NCBI GenBank assembly: GCA_003972855.1
Contig: QOAS01000177.1
Coordinates: 1-17,045, forward strand
Source of the DNA: Gammaproteobacteria bacterium
GTDB lineage: Bacteria; Aquificota; Aquificia; Aquificales; QOAS01
Reading direction: 5' to 3'
DNA length: 17,045 nucleotides
A program made the position numbers and the translations under genes. Of the stretch, positions 7,203 through 13,868 are shown in pieces; the first letter of the stretch is position 1; every line of letters begins with the position of its first letter. Below the pieces are notes generated by a model. It was not told where the DNA came from. It saw only the letters and a list, made by a program, of their open reading frames with translations, and searched no databases.

Positions 7203-8497
7203 CCCCTTCCCAACTTTTTAAAAATTTCGCCAACGGGGATTTTAAAGAATACGGGTCTTCCATGGGGACAGGTTTTGGGCTGACCCAAGGCTTCCCAACG
7301 ACTTAGGAGTGCCTCCATCTGTTTTTTAGAAAGTTTGTCTCCCGCTTTTATACTACTTTTGCAGGCTTTGGTTTCGTCCCTTGTGAGGGCAAAGTTTACA
7401 ACCTCATCCAAAAGGTGTTGGTCAAAGAAGTATATAAACCCCTTTCGGTAGGCGACTATTAGGGTTTCCTCAATTTGTCCCAAAATTTCAAACTGCGGAG
7501 GTTTTAGGTATTCCGTGTAAGCGGAACTTTTTAGCACCTCCGTTGGGGGTGTGGGAGTTTTTTCTTCCCCAAAGAGTTTTCCGAGCAGATTTAAAACCTT
7601 CCTCTGTTGGAGAAAGCGAACTTCCTCCTTTCGGGGGTGAACATTTACATCCACCAAGTAGGGTGGTATTTCCAAAAATAAAACCGCCAAGGTTTTGTAA
7701 CCCAATTTGTTTTTCAAGTAGGTTTGGAGTTCCTTATTAAAAATCGGTCGCCCGTTTAGGAATACAAAAAACTTGTTACTCCTAAAGTTGGTGTAGTAAA
7801 AAATTTCCGCCTTTCCTATTTCGTTTTGGGCTTGAACCCTGAATGGTGGATAGTCCAACTTAAAAATTTCCAAAATTCTTTCCTCCACCGAGGAGGGTTT
7901 TAGCTCCAAAACCGTTTTTCCCTCTTGGATTAAGGTAAATGCCACCTGCGGGTTTGCCAAAGCGTAGGTTACCACCGTTTCCGTAATGAGTTTTCTTTCC
8001 GTTTTGGCGGTTTTTAAAAATTTCAACCGAACGGGGAGGTTGAAAAATAGCTCTTCAACCACCACCGTAGTTCCAACGGGATGGGCGACCTCCCTTAGGT
8101 ATTCGGCTTTCCCTCCGCGTGCCAAAAGTTGGTAACCCCTATCTTGGGAAAAGTGCCTGCTGGTTAGGGTTATCCGCGAAACTTTGGCTATTGAAGATAG
8201 GGCTTCTCCCCTGAAGCCGAGGGTTTTTACCGAAAAGAGGTCTTCCGCCTTTTCAATCTTGGAAGTTGCCCCTTCAAGGATAACCTTGGGTAGGTCTTCC
8301 TTTAGTATCCCCTTGCCGTTGTCCCTTACCTCAATAAGGCGTTTTCCCCCCTGCAAGGTTTCCACATAAATGCTTTTGGCTTGGGCGTCCAAAGAGTTTT
8401 CTATAAGTTCTTTAACGACATTGGCGGGGCGTTCTATAACCTCCCCCGCCGCTATAAGTTTTCTAACCTCGGGAGGAAGAACCCTAATCTCTCCCAT
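7199..8497 (-). CDS. mutL: DNA mismatch repair protein MutL, short Aquifex-type, 432 aa
   Basis: Mismatch-repair ATPase and probable nicking endonuclease. The N-terminal GHKL ATPase is intact: KLIAAGEVIERPANVVKELIENSLDA (catalytic Glu), DNGKGI, TLGFRGEALSSIA, then PVGTTVVVEELFFNLPVR. The C-terminal nuclease motifs are present in modified form: DQHLLDEVVNFA (usual DQHAx2Ex4E, second Glu replaced), ACKSSIKAGD, and CPHGRP near the end. At 432 residues it is much shorter than the usual 580-620, with almost no linker; I recall Aquifex MutL being similarly short (about 425) and nuclease-active. The start is ATG at 8497 because the family begins right there; the reading frame continues upstream to 8584 but that part lies over yggS. 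Divergent from yggS with 31 bp between starts; no MutS in view. Confidence 0.95.
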   Translation of the reverse strand: MGEIRVLPPEVRKLIAAGEVIERPANVVKELIENSLDAQAKSIYVETLQGGKRLIEVRDNGKGILKEDLPKVILEGATSKIEKAEDLFSVKTLGFRGEALSSIAKVSRITLTSRHFSQDRGYQLLARGGKAEYLREVAHPVGTTVVVEELFFNLPVRLKFLKTAKTERKLITETVVTYALANPQVAFTLIQEGKTVLELKPSSVEERILEIFKLDYPPFRVQAQNEIGKAEIFYYTNFRSNKFFVFLNGRPIFNKELQTYLKNKLGYKTLAVLFLEIPPYLVDVNVHPRKEEVRFLQQRKVLNLLGKLFGEEKTPTPPTEVLKSSAYTEYLKPPQFEILGQIEETLIVAYRKGFIYFFDQHLLDEVVNFALTRDETKACKSSIKAGDKLSKKQMEALLSRWEALGQPKTCPHGRPVFFKIPVGEIFKKLGRG

Positions 8498-8528
8498 AAC
8501 CGCAAAGCTTTTAAATTTAACTTTTCCT

Positions 8529-9236
8529 ATGGAGATTACCAAAGAGGAGCTTATTGAAAACCTCCAAAGGGTTAGGGAAAACATAGAAAAAGCCTGTCAA
8601 AGGGCGGGAAGACCGGTGGATAGCGTAAAACTTTTGGGGGCTACAAAAACCAAACCTTCCACCATTCTAAGGTGGGCGTATGAGGCGGGATTAAAAGTCT
8701 TTGGCGAAAACAGGGTGCAAGAATTCCTAAAAAAGTGGGAAGAACTTAGGGATTTACCCGACATAGAGTGGCACTTTATAGGGAGACTCCAATCCAACAA
8801 GGTTAAATACATTATTGACAAAGTTAGGTTAATCCATTCGGTAGACCGACCCTCCTTGGTGGACGAACTTCAAAAGAGGGCAACCAAAAAGGGTATTAAA
8901 GAGGTTGATATCCTCGTAGAGGTCAATGTGGGCGAGGAGGAAACCAAAGGAGGTGTAAAACCCGAAGAAACGCCAAAACTCTTTGAGTATATCCTCAAAA
9001 ATGCACCCGCTTTGAGGATAAGGGGATTAATGGCAATCCCCCCTTACAGGGAAGACTCCGAAGAGGTGAGACCCTACTTTGTAAAGCTAAGGGAACTTAG
9101 GGATAAACTGGCGGAGGAGTTCAACTTACAGCTCCCCGAACTCTCAATGGGAATGAGCCACGATTACACGGTGGCAATAGAAGAAGGGGCAACCATAATA
9201 AGGGTGGGAAGTGCAATTTTCGGAGAAAGAAAGTAA
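8529..9236 (+). CDS. yggS: YggS/PROSC-family PLP homeostasis protein, 235 aa
   Basis: Cytoplasmic single-domain TIM-barrel protein that binds pyridoxal 5'-phosphate and helps balance vitamin B6 and amino acid pools; no enzyme reaction is established for it. Family marks: VKLLGATKTKP with the PLP-binding lysine, VFGENRVQEF, WHFIGRLQSNK, HSVDRPSL, VDILVEVNVGEEETKGG, IRGLMAIPP, and the C-terminal phosphate site SMGMSHDYTVAIEEGATIIRVGSAIFG (split here as LSMGMSHDY ... GATIIRVGSAIFG). I chose ATG at 8529, where family similarity begins; the frame stays open upstream only as an overlap with mutL. No clear Shine-Dalgarno. Its stop (TAA 9234-9236) directly abuts the thermonuclease stop from the other strand. 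Confidence 0.94.
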   Translation: MEITKEELIENLQRVRENIEKACQRAGRPVDSVKLLGATKTKPSTILRWAYEAGLKVFGENRVQEFLKKWEELRDLPDIEWHFIGRLQSNKVKYIIDKVRLIHSVDRPSLVDELQKRATKKGIKEVDILVEVNVGEEETKGGVKPEETPKLFEYILKNAPALRIRGLMAIPPYREDSEEVRPYFVKLRELRDKLAEEFNLQLPELSMGMSHDYTVAIEEGATIIRVGSAIFGERK

Positions 9237-9815
9237 TCACTTAACCAGCTCTCCCCACAATCCCCTTTGTTCCCTTAGAGCCTTTCTAAAGCATTTTAGG
9301 AAAACCTTTTCATACTTTACGTTGGGCGGAACGGTTAAGGGTAAGGCGTAACCGTTGCAAATGATTTCCGCGTTAAGCATCCTTCCGTCGGGAAGCCATA
9401 TGTATCCCAAAATTCTTCCGTAGTGGTCGGTTGGCTGAACATCGGTTTCCAAAGTAACTACGTAAATGTCTTTTAAAAGTTTTTCCGTAAATTTCTTAGC
9501 TTCAAGTCCCATTTTGGCTATATCCCTTCCGCTCAAATCCACAAATTGGTGATAGGCTTTTAGGACTATCTCTTCAAATTCCCTTTCCTGTTTGGGGGTG
9601 TTTTTCTTTCTTTCCCCCGTTTCGGGTGTATCTATTCCTATGAGCCTCACGGGGTAGGTTCTCACATGGGGACTAACTTCGGAGGTGAACCTGCAATGTA
9701 TGGTATCCCCGTCGGAAACCTTTGTTACATAACAGATGTATTTGTGGTTGGGTTTTAACTTTAACCCGAAGAGGGGAAGCGATAGGAGAATAAAAAACGC
9801 CAAAAGTGTTCTCAT
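9237..9815 (-). CDS. Secreted thermonuclease-like (SNase-family) nuclease, 192 aa
   Basis: Probable calcium-dependent nuclease acting outside the cytoplasm. Residues 1-17 form a signal peptide (MRTLLAFFILLSLPLFG). The SNase fold residues are all present: VSDGDT (D35, D37), VRLIGIDTPET with R57, D62 and E65, and TDHYGR with R134, matching the Ca2+ ligands and catalytic Arg/Glu/Arg of staphylococcal nuclease. A basic insertion (GERKKNTPKQ) follows the catalytic Glu. The tail LREQRGLWG is typical. Family enzymes degrade single- and double-stranded DNA and RNA. It diverges from the UPF0173 gene across 48 bp that hold two direct repeats; no Shine-Dalgarno is visible before ATG 9815. Whether its role is nutrient scavenging, DNA uptake processing or defence cannot be told. 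Confidence 0.92.
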   Translation of the reverse strand: MRTLLAFFILLSLPLFGLKLKPNHKYICYVTKVSDGDTIHCRFTSEVSPHVRTYPVRLIGIDTPETGERKKNTPKQEREFEEIVLKAYHQFVDLSGRDIAKMGLEAKKFTEKLLKDIYVVTLETDVQPTDHYGRILGYIWLPDGRMLNAEIICNGYALPLTVPPNVKYEKVFLKCFRKALREQRGLWGELVK

Positions 9816-9853
9816 AGTTTTGGGAGTTTACACCAAAAGTTTTGGAAGTTAAC
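9816..9853. repeat. Two 16-bp direct repeats in the thermonuclease/UPF0173 divergent promoter region
   Basis: AGTTTTGGGAGTTTAC at 9816-9831 and AGTTTTGGAAGTTAAC at 9838-9853 match at 14 of 16 positions. They begin 22 bp apart, close to two helical turns, and fill most of the 48 bp between the divergent start codons. This arrangement suits a regulator bound twice on one face of the DNA. No regulator is identified. Confidence 0.4.
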
Positions 9854-9863
9854 TTAAAATCCT

Positions 9864-10583
9864 ATGGGCGTGAAACTGACTTTTATTGGACACGCAACTT
9901 GGCTTATAGAGGGTTCCAAGAAGGTTTTGATAGACCCCTTTATAACTTCCAACCCCCAAGCCCAAGAGGCGGGTATAACTTTGGACAGCCTTTTGGATAA
10001 GGTTGATTTGGTCGTCATCACCCACGGACACTTTGACCACATAGAAAACGCGGTGGATTTCGGTAAAAAAGGTATTCCGCTCGTAGGTCTATTTGAGGTA
10101 GCCCAATATTTGGCTTCCCAAGGGGCAAAGAATACCGTAGGCGCCAACATCGGTGGGTGGTTTGAAGCGGAAGGGGTTAAATTGGTATTCACACCCGCGG
10201 TTCACTCCAGCGCCCTAATTAAAGACAACGGGGAGACTATATACCTCGGAAACCCCGCGGGTGTGGTTGTAGAGTTGGACGGCGTTAGGATATACCACAC
10301 CGGTGACACCGCCGTGTTCGGCGATATGGCACTCATAGGGGAACTCTATAAGCCCGATGTAATGCTCCTTCCCATAGGTAGCCTCTTTACAATGGGCATT
10401 TCCGAAGCGGTTAAGGCGGTTGAATTGGTAAAACCCAAAATAGCCATACCTATGCACTACAACACTTGGGAACCTATAAAACAAGACCCCGAGGAGTTTA
10501 AAAAGAAAGTTGAGGAAAACTCCTGCGTTGATACACAAGTTATAATTGTTCGTCCCGGTGAAACTACCGAAATATCCGCTTAA
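9864..10583 (+). CDS. UPF0173-family metal-dependent hydrolase (metallo-beta-lactamase fold), 239 aa
   Basis: Cytoplasmic metallo-beta-lactamase-fold hydrolase of the UPF0173 (YtkL-like) group; the natural substrate is not established. Metal-binding motif HGHFDH is at 54-59, with further conserved histidines and aspartate in PAVHSS, IYHTGDTAVFGDM and IPMHYNTW. The start MGVKLTFIGHATWLIEG matches the family start, so ATG 9864 is taken although no Shine-Dalgarno is close. Length is about the usual 230. Divergent from the thermonuclease; 84 bp before the HU gene on the same strand. There is no sign of a signal peptide. Confidence 0.93.
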   Translation: MGVKLTFIGHATWLIEGSKKVLIDPFITSNPQAQEAGITLDSLLDKVDLVVITHGHFDHIENAVDFGKKGIPLVGLFEVAQYLASQGAKNTVGANIGGWFEAEGVKLVFTPAVHSSALIKDNGETIYLGNPAGVVVELDGVRIYHTGDTAVFGDMALIGELYKPDVMLLPIGSLFTMGISEAVKAVELVKPKIAIPMHYNTWEPIKQDPEEFKKKVEENSCVDTQVIIVRPGETTEISA

Positions 10584-10600
10584 AAACTTCTTCTTCCCAC

Positions 10601-10632
10601 TTGCATTTTTTCAAAATTTAAGGAAATATAGA
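10601..10632 (+). promoter_or_regulatory. Possible promoter for the HU gene
   Basis: TTGCAT at 10601-10606 and TATAGA at 10627-10632 resemble sigma70 boxes, but the 20-bp spacer is longer than ideal. The region between the UPF0173 stop and the HU start is otherwise free of features except the strong ribosome-binding site GGAGGT at 10656-10661. Confidence 0.25.
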
Positions 10633-10667
10633 AGTTAATCGTAATTTAAATCTTTGGAGGTGTAAGG

Positions 10668-10940
10668 ATGACCAAGGCTGAGCTTATTGCAAGGGCGGCT
10701 GAAAAGGCGGGAGTATCCAAGAAGCAGGCGGATAGGTGTCTAAAGGCTTTCATAGAAGTTATAACCGATGCACTTCAAAAGGGTGAAAAAATAGCTTTGC
10801 CCGGATTTGGTATCTTCCAAGTTAAAGAACGCTCCGAAAGGAAGGGAAGAAACCCCAGAACCGGTGAAATAATAACTATCCCCGCCAGAAAGGTTGTCGC
10901 TTTCAAACCCGCAAAACAGCTTAGGGAACTAATTAAATAA
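10668..10940 (+). CDS. hup: HU-family DNA-binding protein, 90 aa
   Basis: Small basic nucleoid protein that bends and wraps DNA as a dimer. It has the full-length family form: N-terminal helices (MTKAELIARAAEKAGVSKKQ), GEKIALPGFGIF, then the DNA-embracing beta arm with RKGRNPRTGEIITIPA including the intercalating Pro in NPRTG, and FKPAKQLRE at the end. The start is supported by GGAGGT six bases upstream of ATG, one of the best ribosome-binding sites in the window, which fits high expression. An intrinsic terminator follows at once, so it is probably monocistronic. HU and IHF subunits are hard to separate; a lone NPRTG-type protein is most likely HU. Confidence 0.96.
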   Translation: MTKAELIARAAEKAGVSKKQADRCLKAFIEVITDALQKGEKIALPGFGIFQVKERSERKGRNPRTGEIITIPARKVVAFKPAKQLRELIK

Positions 10941-10949
10941 ACCCTCCTT

Positions 10950-10976
10950 AGGGCGGACTTTGAACCGCCCCTTTCT
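10950..10976 (+). terminator. Intrinsic terminator after the HU gene
   Basis: GGGCGG at 10951-10956 pairs with CCGCCC at 10965-10970 around an 8-base loop, followed by a pyrimidine-rich tail CTTTCTCT. It lies just after the HU stop and before fabZ. The tail is only moderately T-rich. Confidence 0.75.
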
Positions 10977-10994
10977 CTGTTAAACTAAATTCCG

Positions 10995-11462
10995 ATGTCC
11001 TCAAGCTTCGTTATGGATATCAACAAAATTAGGGAATATCTGCCCCACCGTTACCCCTTTTTGCTCGTAGACCGCATATTGGAGATAGAGGTTCCAAAGA
11101 GGATTGTAGGTTTAAAAAATGTAACCGTTAATGAACCCCAATTTCTCGGTCACTTTCCCAAACTGCCCATTTTCCCGGGAGTATTAATCTTAGAGGCTAT
11201 GGCTCAAGTTGGGGGGATTCTTCTCATAGAGAGTTTGGGACTTGAGATAGGCAAATACGCCATTCTATACGCGGGAGTAGACAAGGCGAGATTTAAAAGA
11301 CCGATAGTTCCCGGCGATACGATGATTATAGAAATGGAGAGCATCGTCCTCAAAAAGAGACTTTCCAAAATGAAGGGAATCGTTAAGGTGGACGGTAAAG
11401 TAGCGGCGGAAGCGGTTATTATGGCTTCGGTGGTTGAAACCCAAAAACTTAGGGGCGGATAA
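10995..11462 (+). CDS. fabZ: 3-hydroxyacyl-ACP dehydratase FabZ, 155 aa
   Basis: Removes water from 3-hydroxyacyl-ACP in fatty acid elongation; hotdog-fold enzyme of the cytoplasm. LPHRYPFLLVDR (16-27) is the family signature. Catalytic His53 sits in FLGHFPKLPIFPG and catalytic Glu67 in LILEAMAQVGG. KARFKRPIVPGD and the C-terminal strands complete the domain. Two starts are possible, ATG 10995 and ATG 11013 (MDINKIREYLPHRYP). Neither has a Shine-Dalgarno; family N-termini slightly favour 11013, giving 149 aa, but I list the longer form. The next gene begins immediately after the stop, so the two are probably co-transcribed. Confidence 0.95.
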   Translation: MSSSFVMDINKIREYLPHRYPFLLVDRILEIEVPKRIVGLKNVTVNEPQFLGHFPKLPIFPGVLILEAMAQVGGILLIESLGLEIGKYAILYAGVDKARFKRPIVPGDTMIIEMESIVLKKRLSKMKGIVKVDGKVAAEAVIMASVVETQKLRGG

Positions 11463-11765
11463 ATGGTGGAAAAGACCTTAAAACTCTTAAAGGAAAAATA
11501 CCCTCCTCCTACCAAGGAATGTAAGTGTGTAACCGTAACCCTAAAGGTGGAAAACATAGGTTTCTTTGACGCGGTTACCGAGCATTCGGGTAGATATTGT
11601 CTACCTTCCACCGAAAGGGCTAAGCAAGGGAAGGTAACCTTAATAGTTACCCCCCACGGGTTTGAAGAAACTTTAAAAATCCTGAATAGGCTCAAGAAGG
11701 GATTTATTCCCGAACTTGAGGTTGTTAAGGTTGAGGAAAACTGCCGTGGTTTGAGCAGGAAATAA
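11463..11765 (+). CDS. Unrecognised 100-aa protein downstream of fabZ
   Basis: I do not recognise this family. ATG immediately follows the fabZ TAA with no gap, so translation is likely coupled. The protein alternates strands and helices (VTVTLKVENIGFFDAVTEH; KVTLIVTPHGFEETLKILNRL), suggesting a small alpha/beta domain. It has four cysteines: C20 and C22 in KECKCV, C46 in GRYCLP, and C94 in ENCRGL; a metal or redox site is possible but unproven. There is no signal peptide or membrane segment. The last 41 bp overlap the 3' end of pabB on the other strand. Base composition is like that of its neighbours, so it looks native. Confidence 0.7.
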   Translation: MVEKTLKLLKEKYPPPTKECKCVTVTLKVENIGFFDAVTEHSGRYCLPSTERAKQGKVTLIVTPHGFEETLKILNRLKKGFIPELEVVKVEENCRGLSRK

Positions 11766-12798
11766 AGGCCTTCGCCTTTAGGTTTACCTCTTCCCATTCC
11801 CTTTGGGGGTTGCTGTCCCAAACTATTCCCCCACCCGCGTAGTAGGAAAGTTTTTCACCTTTACCTATTGCGGTTCTTATGGCAACATTGCAGGTAAAGT
11901 CGCCGTTTGGTTTTAAAACTCCCAAGGTTCCGCAATAAACTTCCCTCGTGTGGGGTTCAAGGAGGTTTATAATTTCAACCGCCCGCTTTTTGGGGGCGCC
12001 GGTAACCGACGCGGGTGGAAAGGTAGCCTTTATAATTTCCTCAAAACCTTTTTCGGTTTCGCAAGATACGGTGCTAACCAGTTGGTGTAGAGTTTTGTAA
12101 CTTTCAACCCCAAACAGTTTTTCAACCTTAACGCTCCCCTTTAGGGCAACCCTTCCCAAGTCGTTCCTCACCATGTCGGTTATCATTAGGTTCTCCGCCA
12201 ATTCCTTTTCCATTTCAAAAAACTTTTGGGGGTCTTGGTCTTTGGGAAGGGTTCCCTTTATCGGTTTGGAAGTTAGCTTTTGTCCCTCTTTGCGTAAAAA
12301 AAGCTCCATTGAACCGCTTATTACGGTCAAATCTTCCACCTTTAGAAAAACCCCGTAGGGGACTTCTTGGTTTTCTATAAACCTCAAGTAAAGCCCTAAA
12401 GGGGAACCCTTTAATTTAAAGTCAAACCTAACGGTGAAATTCACTTGGTATATGTCCCCCCGTTCTATAAAGCGTTTTATCTCTTCCAACTTTTGTAGGT
12501 ATTGCTCTTTTGTAAGGGAAGCACCTTCAAAGGTTAAGCTAAAGCCTTCCTTTCCAAACTCAAGGGGTTTTTCCTTTAAGGTTGCCACCAAAAAGGGTGG
12601 AAATCGGTTTTCCCTCGGAGGTTTTACCTTTAGAAGTCCGTATCCACTTTCAAAGGAGATGTAAAAGAAAACGGTTTCACCCTTTAGGTTTTCCAAAGTG
12701 GAAAAGAATTCCCTCCAAGTTTGGGGAAAGAAGACCTTTTTAACCTCGTAGGTTTTCCTCTCACCTAAAAACCCCTTTTCTAAGATTAGAAGGTTCAT
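11725..12798 (-). CDS. pabB: Aminodeoxychorismate synthase component I (PabB), 357 aa
   Basis: Aminates chorismate to 4-amino-4-deoxychorismate, the folate/p-aminobenzoate branch, normally with a PabA glutaminase (not in the window). The chorismate-binding domain shows GDIYQVNFT (114-122), PIKGTLP with Lys181, MITDMVRNDLGR (205-216), FPPASVTGAPKKRA (260-273) and the YAGGGIVWDSNP tail. PIKGT rather than PIAGT separates PabB from anthranilate synthase TrpE. At 357 aa it is shorter than E. coli PabB (453), with a reduced N-terminal half. In SGSMELFL a Met replaces the commoner Pro. It is the last gene of the minus-strand cluster, 13 bp after a 35-codon gene. TrpE remains a minor alternative. Confidence 0.9.
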   Translation of the reverse strand: MNLLILEKGFLGERKTYEVKKVFFPQTWREFFSTLENLKGETVFFYISFESGYGLLKVKPPRENRFPPFLVATLKEKPLEFGKEGFSLTFEGASLTKEQYLQKLEEIKRFIERGDIYQVNFTVRFDFKLKGSPLGLYLRFIENQEVPYGVFLKVEDLTVISGSMELFLRKEGQKLTSKPIKGTLPKDQDPQKFFEMEKELAENLMITDMVRNDLGRVALKGSVKVEKLFGVESYKTLHQLVSTVSCETEKGFEEIIKATFPPASVTGAPKKRAVEIINLLEPHTREVYCGTLGVLKPNGDFTCNVAIRTAIGKGEKLSYYAGGGIVWDSNPQREWEEVNLKAKAFISCSNHGSFPQP

Positions 12799-12811
12799 TA
12801 ATTGAAAAGGC

Positions 12812-12919
12812 TTATTTTACGGAATGCTTTTTTAGTTCTCTCCATCCGTAAACTAAAGCGGGAATTGCTACCAGAATACCACCTATAAATAAAACTAACA
12901 ATGCTTTTTCAAGTTCCAT
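12812..12919 (-). CDS. 35-aa single-helix membrane microprotein
   Basis: Too short for most gene callers, but well supported by context. ATG at 12919 is preceded by a purine-rich ribosome-binding site (GAGGAAGGAAG). The coding region overlaps the 3' end of the 70-codon gene by 11 bp, implying coupled translation. The protein reads MELEKALLVL, then FIGGILVAIPALVY, then GWRELKKHSVK: an acidic start, one hydrophobic helix (about 7-24) and a basic tail, so the C-terminus probably faces the cytoplasm. It ends 13 bp before pabB. No family recognised. The pair may form a small membrane complex. Confidence 0.6.
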   Translation of the reverse strand: MELEKALLVLFIGGILVAIPALVYGWRELKKHSVK

Positions 12920-13121
12920 CGCTTCCTTCCTCCAATTTTTCACCTATAAGGATTAAAATAAAGCCCACGAAAGTAAAGAAAATGTAACCTCCTACACCAA
13001 GAAGGGCTAAAGTTAGCGATAATTTACCCTCAATTAAAGGTTGAATTATGCAAGTTCCCGCAAATAGTAGTGCCAAGTTATTCAGTTGTTTTCCCAATTC
13101 TTTCAAAGCTTCTTTAGCCAT
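12909..13121 (-). CDS. 70-aa two-helix membrane protein, unrecognised
   Basis: Small inner-membrane protein. After a charged start (MAKEALKELGKQLNNLA) there are two hydrophobic stretches at about 16-31 and 37-60 (LTLALLGVGGYIFFTFVGFI), then a short acidic tail EKLEEGSDGT. Both ends are predicted on the same side of the membrane. It starts 14 bp after the pdxJ stop and overlaps the next 35-codon gene, so it belongs to the same operon. No Shine-Dalgarno is clear. It vaguely resembles AtpI/AtpZ-like and other short two-helix proteins, but I cannot name a family. Confidence 0.65.
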   Translation of the reverse strand: MAKEALKELGKQLNNLALLFAGTCIIQPLIEGKLSLTLALLGVGGYIFFTFVGFILILIGEKLEEGSDGT

Positions 13122-13135
13122 AATTTAAAAGGCTT

Positions 13136-13855
13136 CTATTTCAATAATTTCAACATATCCTTTACCGCCCTTTCAAATCCCAAAAGCACCGCGTTGGCAA
13201 CTATGGAGTGTCCTATGTTCAGTTCCTCAATTTCTTTTATCTCGGTTATAGGTTTTACATTGTGGTAGGTAAGCCCGTGTCCCGCGTAAACCCTTAAACC
13301 CAAACTTTTGGCAAACTTTGCGGACGCGCGGAGTTTGGCAAGTTCTCTCTTTACACCTTCCCAATCAAAGGAGTTCCAAACTTCCGCATAGGTTCCCGTA
13401 TGTAGCTCAACCGCATCCGCCCCTACCCAAACGGAAGCCTTTATCTGCTCCAAATTGGGGTCTATAAATAGGGAAACCTCTATTCCCGCCTCCTTAAGGG
13501 GTTTTATAAATTCCTTCAAATGCTCCTTTTGGGAGACTACGTCCAATCCCCCCTCGGTGGTTATTTCTTCCCTCCTTTCGGGAACTAAGGTAACCCTATT
13601 GGGGCGATAGGTAAGGGCTATATTTCTCATCTCCTCGGTGGGTGCCATTTCCAAATTCACCGGAATGTGGACTGTTTCTATAATCCTCCTTAGGTCGTCC
13701 TCGTTCACATGCCGACGGTCTTCCCTTACGTGGAGGGTTATCTGGTCTGCACCCGCCATTTGTGCTAATATCGCGGCGTAAACGGGGTCGGGTTCAAAGG
13801 TTCTTCTGGCGTTCCTTACGGTTGCTACGTGGTCTATATTAACTCCCAACCGCAT
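13136..13855 (-). CDS. pdxJ: Pyridoxine 5'-phosphate synthase PdxJ, 239 aa
   Basis: Condenses 3-amino-1-hydroxyacetone phosphate with 1-deoxyxylulose 5-phosphate in the DXP-dependent vitamin B6 pathway; TIM-barrel, octameric, cytoplasmic. The protein starts in the canonical way, MRLGVNIDHVATVRNARR, followed by DPVYAAILAQMAGADQITLHVREDRRHV (read in two parts: DPVYAAILAQMAGADQ and ITLHVREDRRHV). Later marks are VNLEMAPT, TLVPERREEITTEGGLD, SLFIDP, AVELHTGTYAE, YAGHGLTYHNV and ELNIGHSIVANAVLLG. Length is normal. It lies 13 bp after mlaE and 14 bp before a small membrane gene. The PLP-binding yggS lies elsewhere in the window but is not linked. Confidence 0.97.
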   Translation of the reverse strand: MRLGVNIDHVATVRNARRTFEPDPVYAAILAQMAGADQITLHVREDRRHVNEDDLRRIIETVHIPVNLEMAPTEEMRNIALTYRPNRVTLVPERREEITTEGGLDVVSQKEHLKEFIKPLKEAGIEVSLFIDPNLEQIKASVWVGADAVELHTGTYAEVWNSFDWEGVKRELAKLRASAKFAKSLGLRVYAGHGLTYHNVKPITEIKEIEELNIGHSIVANAVLLGFERAVKDMLKLLK

Positions 13856-13868
13856 CAGAGATTAAATC

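Noticed and set aside
8370..8528. Longer N-terminus for YggS
   Set aside because: The upstream frame is antisense to the conserved MutL N-terminus and has no YggS similarity.
8498..8584. Longer N-terminus for MutL
   Set aside because: The added residues lie over the start of yggS and have no MutL similarity; the family begins at MGEIRVLPP.
11204..11821. A 205-codon minus-strand reading frame over fabZ and the next gene
   Set aside because: It is antisense to fabZ with low-complexity Ser/Thr/Pro content, typical of a shadow frame.
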